Of a DNA stretch of 64,000 bases, positions 49,577 to 60,000 are shown piece after piece. The translations under genes and the position numbers were made by a program. Location of the stretch: assembly GCA_016722075.1 (NCBI GenBank), contig JADKGW010000001.1, positions 2,294,001-2,358,000 on the forward strand. Reading direction: 5' to 3'. The notes under the pieces were generated by a model, which had not been told where the DNA came from, ran no database searches, and saw only the letters and a list, made by a program, of their open reading frames with translations. Origin of the DNA: Candidatus Kouleothrix ribensis. GTDB taxonomy: Bacteria > Chloroflexota > Chloroflexia > Chloroflexales > Roseiflexaceae. Numbering within the stretch: position 1 is the first letter of the stretch; each line of letters opens with the position of its first letter.

Positions 49577-52273
49577 GTGAGCATGCGCCGCCTCGTGCCC
49601 GCGCTATCGCGGCGTGTACCGGCCGGGCTGCTGCTGGCGCTGCTGGCCGGGTTGGCGCTGCGCCTGGCGCTGTGGGGCCGCCTGCCACGGCTGGGCCTGA
49701 TCTCCGACGAAGGCGAGTACCTGGCGGCGGCCGATTGGCTGGCGCACGGGCGCGGCTTCGACTGGTACCAGGGCTACTTCTGGACGCGCGCGCCGCTCTA
49801 CCCGCTGTTCGTGGCCGCACACCTGCGCCTGTTCGCCGATGCCGTTGCGCCGATCTATGTCACTCAGGCGGCGCTGAGCCTGCTGAACGTGGCGCTGGTG
49901 TATGTGCTTGCGCGGCATGTGGGCGGGCATCCGGGCGGATACGTCGATCCGCATCCGGGCGGATACGTCGATCCGCATCCGGGCGGATACGTCGATCCGC
50001 CCCTACTGGCGCGGCATCCGGGCGGATACATCGATCCGCATCCGGGCGGATACATCGATCCGCCCCTACTGGCGCGGCATCCGGGCGGATACACCGATCC
50101 GCATGTGGGCGGATACACCGATCCGCCCCTACCGGCGCGGCATCCGGGCGGATACATCGATCCGCATCCGGGCGGATACATCGATCCGCCCCTACTGGCG
50201 GCGCTGCTGATGGCGCTGTATTTTCCGTTTGCGCTCTACACCCAGGCGCTGTTGTCCGAAACGTTGTTCCTCACGCTGTTGCTGGGCGCGTTTGTGGCGC
50301 TGGCCGGGTGGGCCGCGCGCGGCCGGCGGGCCTGGCTGCTCGGCGCGGGGGCATTGTTCGGGCTGGCGACGCTCACGCGCAGCCTGACGCTGCCGTTCAT
50401 TCCGATCGCGGCGCTGTGGCTGATCGCCCAAAAACCACCCACCACGAACCAGGAACCGGCGCATCGCCCCACCACCAGGCTCTCGGCGCTTGGCGCGCGG
50501 TGCTACCCGGCACTGCTCTTCGGGCTGACTGCCGCGTTGACTATTCTGCCGTGGACGGTCTACAACTCGGTGCGGCTGTACGGCGGCCCGGTGCTGGTCG
50601 ATACCAGCGGGGCGTTCAATATCCTGCTGGGCGGCCGCACTGCCTACGATGGCAACCGCAACGATGCGGCTACCCGCGACTTTGCGCTGGCGCTGCTCGA
50701 CCCGTCGCTAAGCCCGGCTGAGCGCGCGCGCAAGCTGCACGACCAACGCGACGCCAACGGCCAGCTGCTGCGCGCCGGCGCGTGCCTGTATCGCCAGGCC
50801 GACCCGGCCTTGCTGGCGGCGCTGGCCCGGCCGGTTACGCGCATAACCCAGTACCAGCGCCAGCAGCTGATGAGCCGCGAGGGCATGTGCCTGATCGCCG
50901 CGCGGCCGCTGGCGTTCGTGCAGAAGTCGCTGGCCGAGCTGATCGACCTGTTCCAGATCAATCCGACCGGCGCCGAGCGCTTTATGAGCAAGTTCTCGAG
51001 CGGGCGATTGCCGCCGTGGTATCCGCTGGCGCTGTTCGCGCTCGACGACACGCTGTACGTGCTGGTGCTGCCGCTGGCCGTGCTCGGCTGGGCGCTGCTG
51101 CGCCGGCTGCCGGGCCGCAGTCTGCAGGCGCTGATCGGCCTGTGGTGGTTGTACAACCTGGCGGTCGCGCCGCTGCTGTTCGCGATCAACCGCTTCCGGC
51201 TGCCGCTGCTGCCGTTCGCGTTTGTGTTCGCGGCCTACGCGCTCAGCGCGCTGCCACGTGGCGGGTGGCGCCGGCTGCCGCGCGCCTACGGCTGGCTGTG
51301 CGCGGCGCTGGCCGCGCTGCTGCTGCTGGTGGCCGCCACGCCCTACGCCTACCTCGAGCCGCGCGCGCCCGGCGCCGACTCGCGCTGGGCCTCGTACCTC
51401 GGGCCATACCCGTCGAGCCTCGATATTACACTGCGCACGCTGGGCTACCGCCAGGGCTACCTGCGCGCCGAGCAACTGCGCGCAGCGCTCCAGGCCGGCC
51501 GGCTCGACGACGCGCGCGCACTGCTCGGCGCCGGCCTGTCGATCGTCCGCGCCGACGGGGTCGCCACCGACGCGCATACGATCGCCGCCGCGCTGCTCGA
51601 TGGGCATGCCGGCGACCCGGCCGGAGGCAGCGCGCGCCTGCCCTCGGCCGCCACGATCGTCGCCGCCAGGGATGTCGAGGCGGCGGTGGCACTGGGCGAC
51701 CTGCTGCGCAGCAGCGGCGATCTCGCCGGGGCGCGCAAGCTGCTCGGCCAGACGTTCGTCGACGACAATAACCCGGTCGAATGGGCCTGGGAGTGGCTGC
51801 GGCCGGCGCGCATCCCGAACAACAACCTCGACATCGCCGGCAACCTCGACCTGGGCTACATCAGCGGCTGCTACCTGGGCGAGGGCGACCCGCAGGCCCA
51901 GGGCAACTTCCGCTGGTGCAGCGACGGCGCGCGCATCCGCTTCCCACAGGCCGGCACCGGCACGCCCCAGCTGCTGCGCCTGCGCGCCGACGGTCGCGGC
52001 TGGGCCGGCTACGCCGCCGCGCCGCCTACAGTCCAGGTAGTTGTGAATAATCAGGTGGTTGGCACATTCACGCCTGTGCTGGATGCCCCGGCTGAATGTA
52101 CAGTGGTGCTGCCACCCGCCCCACCCGGCGCCGATGTGCTGCTGACGCTGCGCACCGCTACGTTCGTGCCCGACGCCGGGCGTTACATCCGCCAGCAGGG
52201 CAAGGCAGTAGTCGGCCAGGTGCAGCGCCTGGGCCTGCGGCTCGATTGGGTGCGGCTGGAGGCGGCGCCATGA
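49577..52273 (+). CDS. GT39-like membrane glycosyltransferase with repeat insertion
   Basis: 898 residues (GTG at 49577; an ATG at 49583 is the alternative), a polytopic GT-C-fold enzyme: 'GLISDEGEYLAAADWLAHGRG' with the catalytic acidic residues of the first loop, 'TRAPLYPLFVAAHLRLFA', 'LALRLALWGRL', about 11 membrane helices to residue 560, then a soluble C-terminal domain. It should transfer a sugar from a polyprenyl-phosphate donor outside the cytoplasm. Residues about 118-204 are a foreign-looking repeat (HPGGYVDP / HPGGYIDPPLLAR) inserted in a loop between helices. Its stop overlaps the next gene by ATGA. Confidence 0.85.
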   Translation: MSMRRLVPALSRRVPAGLLLALLAGLALRLALWGRLPRLGLISDEGEYLAAADWLAHGRGFDWYQGYFWTRAPLYPLFVAAHLRLFADAVAPIYVTQAALSLLNVALVYVLARHVGGHPGGYVDPHPGGYVDPHPGGYVDPPLLARHPGGYIDPHPGGYIDPPLLARHPGGYTDPHVGGYTDPPLPARHPGGYIDPHPGGYIDPPLLAALLMALYFPFALYTQALLSETLFLTLLLGAFVALAGWAARGRRAWLLGAGALFGLATLTRSLTLPFIPIAALWLIAQKPPTTNQEPAHRPTTRLSALGARCYPALLFGLTAALTILPWTVYNSVRLYGGPVLVDTSGAFNILLGGRTAYDGNRNDAATRDFALALLDPSLSPAERARKLHDQRDANGQLLRAGACLYRQADPALLAALARPVTRITQYQRQQLMSREGMCLIAARPLAFVQKSLAELIDLFQINPTGAERFMSKFSSGRLPPWYPLALFALDDTLYVLVLPLAVLGWALLRRLPGRSLQALIGLWWLYNLAVAPLLFAINRFRLPLLPFAFVFAAYALSALPRGGWRRLPRAYGWLCAALAALLLLVAATPYAYLEPRAPGADSRWASYLGPYPSSLDITLRTLGYRQGYLRAEQLRAALQAGRLDDARALLGAGLSIVRADGVATDAHTIAAALLDGHAGDPAGGSARLPSAATIVAARDVEAAVALGDLLRSSGDLAGARKLLGQTFVDDNNPVEWAWEWLRPARIPNNNLDIAGNLDLGYISGCYLGEGDPQAQGNFRWCSDGARIRFPQAGTGTPQLLRLRADGRGWAGYAAAPPTVQVVVNNQVVGTFTPVLDAPAECTVVLPPAPPGADVLLTLRTATFVPDAGRYIRQQGKAVVGQVQRLGLRLDWVRLEAAP
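49928..50196. repeat. In-frame 24-bp tandem repeat in a glycosyltransferase gene
   Basis: Nine 24-base units (catccgggcggatacRYcgatccg) at 49928, 49952, 49976, 50015, 50039, 50078, 50102, 50141 and 50165, separated after some of them by the 15-base spacer CCCCTACYGGCGCGG. Units pair off into a 63-base super-repeat. Each unit contains the inverted arms GGGCGGAT/ATCCGCCC-like around the centre. All lengths are multiples of three. Confidence 0.93.
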
Positions 52274-54465
52274 GCGGGAAGACAGCCGGAGCGCCTCGGC
52301 TCGGCGCCGCCAGCGTGTTGCTGGCCCTGATCTTCATCCTCGCGCTGGCGCTGCGCCTGCTGGTGTGGCGCTGGCACGCCCGCGACCCGCTCGGCGGCGA
52401 CGAGCAGGAGTACTTCAACCAGGCGCTGACGCTACTGCGCGATCATCGTTATGTCGAGCTAAGACTCATGCGCCCGCCGCTGTACACCGGCTTTCTGGCG
52501 GCGTGTATGTACCTGCTCGACTCGCTGGTGCAGCGCATCCGGCTCATTCAGGCGATCGTCAGTGCGCTGACGGTCGTGCCGGTGTTGCTGCTGACGCAGC
52601 GGCTATTCGGACGGTGGCGCGTGGCGCTGCTGGCCGCGCTGCTGTGCGCGCTGAGCTACACGCTGGCCGCAAACGCCAGCGAGCTGCTGACCGAGACGCT
52701 ATTCGTACTCGGGCTAACCACCTGGCTGTGGCTGCTGCTCGGCGCCGCGCGCGATGCGCGCGGGGTACGCGCCGGTGTGGCCGGGCTGATGCTGGGCGGG
52801 CTGATCCTGCTGCGCTCGGTGGCGCTGCCGCTGCTGCCGCTCGGCGCGCTGTGGCTGCTCGTACAAGCGCCCGGCACCGGCAACCAGCAACCGCTTGGCG
52901 CCAGCGTACGCCGGTTCGCGCTGCCTGGTGCGCGCTTCTATCCCACGCTGAGCTTCATGCTCGCGGCGGTGCTGGTGGTCGCACCCTGGAGCATCCGCAA
53001 CTACACGGTCTACGGCGCCGTGATTGTGGTCGATACCACCGGCGCCGAGAACCTGTGGCTCGACAACAACCCGGCCGCCGCCACTCCGGCCGACCCACTC
53101 GGCCGCGAGGCGGCCAAGCGCGCGCTGTACGAGCTGGGCGACGACCGGGCCGCGCGCCAGCGGCTGGCCATGCGCAACGGCCTGGCGGCGATCGGCGGCG
53201 ACCCCGGCTGGTTCGCGCACAAAGCCTGGGGCGAGACCCAGAAGTTCTTCGCGCTGCAATACTTCGACGACATGCGCGCGCGCCGGGCGATCTGGCTGCC
53301 GCCGGCCGAGGTGTGGCTGCGGCTGCTGCTCGGCGATGGCCTGTGGCTGGTGCTGCTGCTCGGCGGCACGGCCGGGCTGTGGCTGTACCAACGGCCAGGG
53401 GCTACGCGCCAGCAGCCGCACACACGCTTCACCGCGCATGGCTGCTGGTGCTCTGATGCGCGCTGGGTGTTCGTGCCGTGGGCCTTGTACACGCTGCTCA
53501 CCGCCGGGCTGTTCCACACCGAGCTGCGCTACCGGCTGCCGCTCTACCCGGTGCTGCTGCCCTACGCCGCGCTGGCGCTAGCCCAGCTGCCGGGCAGGCG
53601 CGCGCGCTGGGGCCTGCGCACCGCCGGAGCCGCAACGACACTGCTGGCGCTCGCGGCCACGACACTGCTGCACCGGCCATACCTGGGCGAGAGCTGGATG
53701 CTGGCGCGCAAGCACTACGCGCTGAGCCAATCTGGGCGCGCGCTCGCCGCCGGCGACTCGGCGCTGGCCCAGCAGGCCGCCCAGGCGGCGCTGGCGCTCG
53801 ACCGCGACTCGGCGCTGGCGCAGGTGGCGCTGGCGCGCGCGGCGCTGCTGCGCGCCGACCAGCCCGGCGCACTGGCGCGGCTCGGCGCGGCGATCGAGGC
53901 GCTGCAGGCCCAGCCCTATGCGCACCTGCTGCGCGGTGCGATCCTGCGCGCGCAGGGCGACACAGCCGGCGCGACGGCCGAGTTCGCCTACGAGCGTAGC
54001 TCGCAGGAAGATCTGCAGCTCTGGAGCCGCGCCGCGTTTGCGCCGTTCGCGGCGCCCCCGGCCGCGCTCGAGATTGGTGTCGCCGACCTGGGCTTCGTCA
54101 CGGGCTTCTGGCTGCCCGAGCCGGGCGGCACACGCTGGACGCGCGGCGCCGCCACGCTGCTGCTGGCCGCACCGCCCGGCGCCAACGCCCGCATCACCCT
54201 TGAGCTGCGCGCCGCCCGGCCCGCCGCAGCACCGGCCACGCACGTGCAGCTGCTGGTGAACGGCCAGGCGCTAGGCCAATTCGCACCAGACGACGCATGG
54301 CGCAGCTACAGCGCCGACGTGCCGGCTGCGCTGATCGGCCCCGAGCGGCAGCTGCTGGTCGAGCTGCGCAGCGACACCTTCAGGCCGCGCGACTACGACC
54401 GCGCCAGCCCCGATGATCGGGCGCTGGGCGTGCTGGTGCGCTCGATTGCGCTGGTGGCGCCATGA
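52270..54465 (+). CDS. GT39-like membrane glycosyltransferase, paralogue 2
   Basis: 731 residues from an ATG that overlaps the previous stop (ATGA); an earlier in-frame start is not supported. Helices from residue 15 on; the GT-C first loop reads 'DPLGGDEQEYFNQALTLLRDHRY' and is followed by 'RLMRPPLYTGFLAACMYL'. The end of the membrane part is followed by an Ala/Leu-rich helical region resembling TPR ('ALAAGDSALAQQAAQAALALDRDSALAQVALARAALL' in shorter pieces) and a beta-rich C-terminal domain ('GVADLGFVTGFWLPEPGG'). Probably modifies the same surface glycan as its neighbours. Confidence 0.83.
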   Translation: MSGKTAGAPRLGAASVLLALIFILALALRLLVWRWHARDPLGGDEQEYFNQALTLLRDHRYVELRLMRPPLYTGFLAACMYLLDSLVQRIRLIQAIVSALTVVPVLLLTQRLFGRWRVALLAALLCALSYTLAANASELLTETLFVLGLTTWLWLLLGAARDARGVRAGVAGLMLGGLILLRSVALPLLPLGALWLLVQAPGTGNQQPLGASVRRFALPGARFYPTLSFMLAAVLVVAPWSIRNYTVYGAVIVVDTTGAENLWLDNNPAAATPADPLGREAAKRALYELGDDRAARQRLAMRNGLAAIGGDPGWFAHKAWGETQKFFALQYFDDMRARRAIWLPPAEVWLRLLLGDGLWLVLLLGGTAGLWLYQRPGATRQQPHTRFTAHGCWCSDARWVFVPWALYTLLTAGLFHTELRYRLPLYPVLLPYAALALAQLPGRRARWGLRTAGAATTLLALAATTLLHRPYLGESWMLARKHYALSQSGRALAAGDSALAQQAAQAALALDRDSALAQVALARAALLRADQPGALARLGAAIEALQAQPYAHLLRGAILRAQGDTAGATAEFAYERSSQEDLQLWSRAAFAPFAAPPAALEIGVADLGFVTGFWLPEPGGTRWTRGAATLLLAAPPGANARITLELRAARPAAAPATHVQLLVNGQALGQFAPDDAWRSYSADVPAALIGPERQLLVELRSDTFRPRDYDRASPDDRALGVLVRSIALVAP

Positions 54466-56705
54466 GCAGCAGGCAGCAGACAGCAGGCAGCAGGCAGCCG
54501 CCAGCCCTCGCAGCCTACCTGCTGCCGCTCAGCCTGCTGCTGGCGCTGGGGCTGCGGCTGCTGCTGTGGAGCGCACCGCTGCACCAGCCGGCCAACGACG
54601 AGATCGAGTATATCGCCGTCGCGCGCGACCTGCTGGCCGGCCGCGGCTGGCAGTTCTACGAGCACTACCACTGGCTGCGCGCGCCGCTCTACCCGCTGTT
54701 CCTGGCCGGCTCGCTCTGGCTGGCCGGCGGCGACCCGGCCTCGGCCGAGGCGCTGCACCGCGCGGCACTGCCGAACATCCTGCTGAGCGTGGCGAATGTA
54801 TACCTGGGCTACCACCTGGCGCGCGCGCTGGCGGGGGCACGTGCGGCCTCCATCGCCGGGCTGATCGGCGCGGCGCTGTGGACACTCGCGACCTTCGCCA
54901 GCCTGTACATGGCCGAGACGCTGTTCACGTTCCTGTTCACCGCCGCGCTGCTGTGCCTGGTGCGCCGCCCGCTGCGCCTGGGCACGATCGCGCTTGGCGG
55001 CGTGCTGTTCGGGCTGGCCACGCTCACGCGCTCGGTGCCGCTGCTGTTCCTGCCGCTCGCCGCGCTGTGGCTGCTGGCGCACGAACCAAGCGGCAGAAGC
55101 CAGCGACCGCCTGGCGCCAGCGCAAGCCGGTTCTGGGCGCATGGTTCGCGCTTCTACCCCGCACTGCTCTTCGTGCTGGCGGCCACACTGACGATCGCGC
55201 CATGGACGCTGCGCAACTACGCGGCCTACGGCCGGCTCATCCCGGTCGAAACCGGGCTATCGTACAACCTGTGGGCCTTCAACGAGCCGCGCGAAGACGC
55301 CGGCACGATCTTCCGCACGCTCGAGAACATCGGCAACCCGGCCGAGCGCGCCGACTACGCCAGCGCCAAAGGGCTGGCGCGCCTGCGCGAAGACCCGGCC
55401 ATCCTGGTGCGCAAGCTCTGGCCCAACTGGGTCTATACCTGGCGGGTCAAGCCGATCGAGGATCGGTTTCTGCAAGAAAACTACTACAGCGATGTGCCGC
55501 TGGCGCTGTTCGGCGCCGCGCTGCTGTTCGACGACGCACTGTACCTGGTGATTGCGCTGGCCGGGATCGCCGGGCTGGTGCTGTGGGATCAGGCACGCAC
55601 GCTACGCCAAGAGTGGAGAACCGAGCGCCGTGGGCAACGCGGCGCTTGGCGCTTCGTGCTGGGTTCTCGGCTGGCCGAGCCGCGCTGGCTGATGATCGGG
55701 TGGGTGCTGTACTGCCTGGCCACGATGATGCTGACGCATGGCGAGGCGCGCTACCGCCACTTCCTGTTCCCGGCGCTCGTGCCATACGCGGCCTGGGCGC
55801 TGGCCAGGATGGGGAGACACGAAGGCACAGAGACACGGAGACCCAGAGAGGCGACTCGTGTCGCGTGGTCTCCCGGCCGGCTTGTCGCCTGCGCTGTCGG
55901 AGCGCTGGTCGGCGGCACCGTGCTGGCCTACTACCCGTGGGGCTGGGCCACGCAGAACCTGGCGCGCGGCTGGTATGCGCAGCGCGCGGCGCTCGCCTGG
56001 GCGCTGGGCGACCAGGCCGGCGCACTGCGGCTCGACGCGCACGCGCTCGACGTGAGCGCAACCCTCGACGGCTGGCTGCGCCTGGGCGACCACGCGCGCG
56101 CCAGCGGCGACACCGCGCAGGCGCTGGCGGCCTACAAATCCGCGCGGGCGCTGGGGCCAGGCTACACCCCCATGGTCGCGCGGCTGGGCGACCTGCTGCG
56201 CGCCACTGGCGACGACGCCGGTGCGCGCGCGGCCTTCGGCACGGGTTATGTCGACCTGCAGCAGCTAACCGACTGGAGCTGGCGCGAGCTGCAGCCGCCA
56301 CCGCGCGACAAGCTGGCGATCGGCGACGGCCTCGACTTTGGCTATATCGGCGGCGTCTACCCGGCCGAGCGGCTTCAGGGCACGCAGGCACGCTGGACGA
56401 ATGGGCGCGGCGTGGTGCGCTTTGGCGTAGAGCCTGGCGCCACGGCTGGCACGCAGCGCGGGCTGGTGCGGCTGCGGCTGGCCGCGCCCTGGCCTGGTGG
56501 CACGGGCACGGCGGCGCAAGTGTGCGCGGGCGGGGAGTGCCAGCCGCTTCAGCTTGGGCCGGGCTGGCAGATCTACCTGGTGCCACTGGCGATCGACCGC
56601 TCGGCCGCAGCCCAGGTAGAGATCCGCAGCGACACCTTTAGCGCGCCGGATGGGCGGCGGCTGGGGGTAGTGGTGGATGAGGTAGTGTGGATCGAGTACG
56701 GCTAG
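54462..56705 (+). CDS. GT39-like membrane glycosyltransferase, paralogue 3
   Basis: 747 residues, ATG overlapping the previous stop (ATGA). Start is followed by a Gln/Ala-rich tail and then the GT-C motif 'PANDEIEYIAVARDLLAGRGW' and 'HWLRAPLYPLFLAGSLWL'. Eleven or so helices to residue 500, a TPR-like stretch, then the same C-terminal domain as its two paralogues ('GDGLDFGYIGGVYPAERLQG', ending 'VVDEVVWIEYG'). An in-frame low-complexity insertion (RHEGTETRRPREATRV) at about residues 449-466 comes from the 'gagacac' repeat family. Confidence 0.83.
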   Translation: MSSRQQTAGSRQPPALAAYLLPLSLLLALGLRLLLWSAPLHQPANDEIEYIAVARDLLAGRGWQFYEHYHWLRAPLYPLFLAGSLWLAGGDPASAEALHRAALPNILLSVANVYLGYHLARALAGARAASIAGLIGAALWTLATFASLYMAETLFTFLFTAALLCLVRRPLRLGTIALGGVLFGLATLTRSVPLLFLPLAALWLLAHEPSGRSQRPPGASASRFWAHGSRFYPALLFVLAATLTIAPWTLRNYAAYGRLIPVETGLSYNLWAFNEPREDAGTIFRTLENIGNPAERADYASAKGLARLREDPAILVRKLWPNWVYTWRVKPIEDRFLQENYYSDVPLALFGAALLFDDALYLVIALAGIAGLVLWDQARTLRQEWRTERRGQRGAWRFVLGSRLAEPRWLMIGWVLYCLATMMLTHGEARYRHFLFPALVPYAAWALARMGRHEGTETRRPREATRVAWSPGRLVACAVGALVGGTVLAYYPWGWATQNLARGWYAQRAALAWALGDQAGALRLDAHALDVSATLDGWLRLGDHARASGDTAQALAAYKSARALGPGYTPMVARLGDLLRATGDDAGARAAFGTGYVDLQQLTDWSWRELQPPPRDKLAIGDGLDFGYIGGVYPAERLQGTQARWTNGRGVVRFGVEPGATAGTQRGLVRLRLAAPWPGGTGTAAQVCAGGECQPLQLGPGWQIYLVPLAIDRSAAAQVEIRSDTFSAPDGRRLGVVVDEVVWIEYG
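55811..55874. repeat. 'gagacac' interspersed element, diverged copy in frame in a GT gene
   Basis: Sequence ggggagacacgaaggcacag...gtggtctccc with short inverted ends GGGAGAC (55812-55818) and GTCTCCC (55868-55874). Relative of the elements in ABC genes A1 and B1, at a different insertion site and in an unrelated protein. Confidence 0.65.
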
Positions 56706-56790
56706 GTGCCTGGGGCGGTTGGGGGCACATGTGTGCGGCGTTTCCGCGCGTAGTGCGGAAACGTCGCACACAAACGATCGGCAAGTACCA

Positions 56791-57009
56791 TCAAATAAAA
56801 CCCATCCCGCTGGTCTTGGTGATGCGCTTGTCGAGCGTGCCCGCGAACGCGGCCAGGCTCTCGGCGTCGAGCGCCTCGAGCGCATTCAGCTCGTCTTCGG
56901 TCAGGTCGTAGCCCTGGCAGGCCGCGCGGGCATTGGCGATCAGCGCCGCGCGGAACTCAGAATCGGTAACGGCGCGGCCAATCACGCGCTCGACATCAGA
57001 CTGTGGCAT
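56791..57009 (-). CDS. Small NHLP-leader-like peptide (Os1348-type)
   Basis: 72 residues. The pattern 'VERVIGRAVTDSEFRAALIANARAACQGYDLTEDELNALEALDAESLAAF' recalls the NHLP (nitrile-hydratase-leader) clan, the leader regions of many ribosomally made and modified peptides, and specifically the short Os1348 group known from Chloroflexota. The tail 'DKRITKTSGMGFI' could be a short core. Three bases separate its ATG from the stop of the giant cyclase gene, and its ribosome binding site AAAGGAGC lies inside the last codons of that gene, so the two are translated as a unit. No modification enzyme is in the window. It could also be a stand-alone regulatory protein. Confidence 0.7.
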   Translation of the reverse strand: MPQSDVERVIGRAVTDSEFRAALIANARAACQGYDLTEDELNALEALDAESLAAFAGTLDKRITKTSGMGFI

Positions 57010-57012
57010 AGC

Positions 57013-60000
57013 TCAGACGCTCCTTTCGACGATGCGGCCCAGGCGCTGGAGTTCTCCGTGCGCGCCTATGCTATTAAACGTATCTTCGGCCTGTTTTAGA
57101 TACGCGCGACCGCTGGCCGGGTTGCTACTACGCACCAGCGCAATCCCATACTCGGCCCAGGTGCGCGCCAGCTCGAAGCGATCGTGGATCGACTCGAACA
57201 GGCTGATACTTGCGTCGAAGTCGGCCGCGAACGGCTGGCCCTGCTCGGCGGCCAGCAGCGCCAGCAGCCGGTGGGCGATCCCGCCGTCGTGCTTGCTGCC
57301 GATCGCGGCGCTGATCTCGAGCGCGGCGCGCGCATACTCGGCCACCAGCGCGGCGTCGTGCCGGCCCAGCGCGGCCTGGGCGGCGGCGTTGAGCGCCTCG
57401 GCCCGCAGCCGCTGCGCCTGCACGGTATCGGCGTACTCGAGCGCCTGGCGCGCCAGATCGAGCGCCTCGTCGAAACGCGCCTGGGCATTCATCACGATCG
57501 CGATATTCGCCAGCGTGCTGCCCTGCTGATGCACGCTGCCGAGCGCGCGCTGGATCTGGAGCACCCGATCGTAGTGCTGTAGCGATGCCTGGTAATCGCC
57601 CTTGTAGTACGCAATCAGCCCGAGCATCTCGTAGCTCTGCGCGATGTTATGCTGGGCGTTCAGCTCCGAAGCGATCGTCAGCACATCATGGCAGCGCAGC
57701 TCGGCCTCGGCGTACGCGCCCAGGCTCATAAGCGCGTAGGCCGTGTTGCCAACCGCGAACACCACGAAGTGGCGCAAATTGATCTTCCTGGCCAGCTCCT
57801 CGGCCACGCGGTAGTGCTCGATCGCGCGCTCGTACTCGCTCTGGAGCTGCCAGAGGTAGCCCAGGTTGTTGTGCGATGCGGCCATGCCCGGCAGATCATC
57901 GACCTCGGTGCGCAGGCGCAGGCTGTGCTCGAAGTGCTCGCGGGCGCGCGGGTAGTCGCCGCGATTGCCGTAGATCCCGCCCAGCTCGGAGTGCAGTCGC
58001 GCCTCGATCTTCTCGTCGTCGAACGAATTCGGGTCGTCCTTGATCGCGCGCAGGCCGGCCTCGCACGCGGCAATCGCCAGGTCGTAGGCCCCCAGGCGCT
58101 TGTGTACCAGCGCGATGTCGGCATTGATCAACGAGATCGCCAGTGGCGCCAGGCCGGGCACCCCCGATCGGGCGATCGCCATGGCCTGGTTGAGCTCGGC
58201 CAGCGCGGCGGCATACTGGCCCTGCTTTTCGAGCACATTGCCGCGCTTGCGATGCGCGCGCCGGGCCGTGTCGGGCGGGCAGCCCGGCGCGGCCAGGATG
58301 GCGGCATGCTGGGCCAGCGCCTCGTCGTAGCGGCCGACCGTAGCCAGCACATCGCCCAGCGCGTCGCGAATGGGCCATGCGCGCGGGTCGGCCTCGTCGC
58401 CGCCGAGCGCGTCGAGCGCCCAGCTGAAGTATTGGGCGGCCTCGTCGTTGGCAAACACGGCCTGGGCGGCCTGGCCGGCCCGGTGCAGGTAGGCCACCGC
58501 CTTGTCGCGCCGATCGCTCAGGCGGTAGTGGTGCGCCAGCAGGCCGTAGTAGTCGTCGAGGTCGCCGGCATAGCGGCGCTCGAGGTACTCGCCGATCCGG
58601 CCGTGCAGCTCGCGCCGCCGGGCGTACAGCATGCTCTGGTAGGCCACCTCTTGCGTCAGCGCGTGGCGAAACGTGTGGACGCGCTCGGGTTCGAGCCGCT
58701 CGAGCGCGGTCATGTCGGCCGCATCGAGGCGCACCAGCTCGCGCAGCAGCACCTGCTGATCGAAGTTCTGGATCGACTGGAGCACGCCGAACGGGATGCG
58801 CTGGCCGATCACCGAGGCGATCCGCAATACGCTGCGGCTGTTCTCGTCGAGCCGGTCGATGCGCGAGAGCAGCAGGCCGTTCAGGCTGTCGGGGAGATTG
58901 TCGAGCCAATCGTCCGATAGGAGGCTTGCCGGTTTGAAGCTTTGCAGGCTTGCCGGTTGGGGCGGCATACCCGTCACGCTTTCTAACCGTTCAACCTGTA
59001 CCTTGTCAAGCTGCAGCCGCTCCAGCACCGTGCGCAGCAGCTCCGACAAAAACAGCGGGTTGCCGGCCGAGCGCTCGACCAGCTGGCGCACGAGCGATTT
59101 GGGCAGCAGCATGCCGCCGGCCAGTGCCTCGACCAGCTTGCCGCACTGATCGCGCGCCAGCTCGTTGAGCGCCAGCACATGCGCGGCGTCGGGCTCGGCA
59201 GCGAACATCTCGGAGGGGCGCTGCACGCCCAGCAGCACAATCGGCCGACCCGCCAGCCCGCGCGTCACGCGCCGCCACAGATCGACCGAGATCGGGTCGG
59301 CCCAGTGCAGATCTTCGAACACCACCAGCAGCGGCCCGGCCTGCGCGGCGTGCAGCAGCAGCTGCTCGAGCAGCTCGAAGCGGCGCGCCTGGCGCAGCTG
59401 CGCGTCGAGGCCGCGCGTCAGCCGATTATCGGGCACATCGAGCCGCACCAGGTCGCCCAGCAGTGGCAGCCACTCGTGCATACCGGGGCCGAGCGCGGCC
59501 AGCTGGCGCACCAGCTTGCGCTCGCGCAGCGCGTCGGTGTCGCCCGACACAATCGCGCAGAGCGCTTTCAGCCACTCGGCCCAGGCGGCGTAGGGCATGC
59601 CGGCGGTGTACGAGTAACAGGCCGCCTGGATCACGCGCACGCCGCGCGCCAGCGCGCCCTCGATCAGCGCGGCGGCCAGCCGGCTCTTGCCGATGCCAGC
59701 ATCACCGAGTATGCGCAGCGCCCGGCCATCGCCGGCACACGCGGCGTCGAGCTGGGCCGTGAGCCAGGCCAGCTCGGCGTCACGGCCGATCAGCGGCCCG
59801 CCACCCCGCTCAAGCTCGGCCAGCGGGTCGTCGCGCTGGCCGCTCAGCTGAAACAGCTGCACCGGCAGCGCCTTACCCTTCAGCACAAGGTGGCCGCGAT
59901 CCTCGCAGTGCATGCGCAGATCAATCGCGCGCATGGTCACCTCGCTGCACCAGATCTGGCCCCACTCGGCCGCGTTCATCACGCGCGCGGCGACATTCAC

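Noticed and set aside
52096..52269. Earlier start for the second GT39-like gene
   Set aside because: The extra residues lie within the C-terminal coding region of the first gene; the ATGA junction at 52270 fits the same pattern as the next pair.
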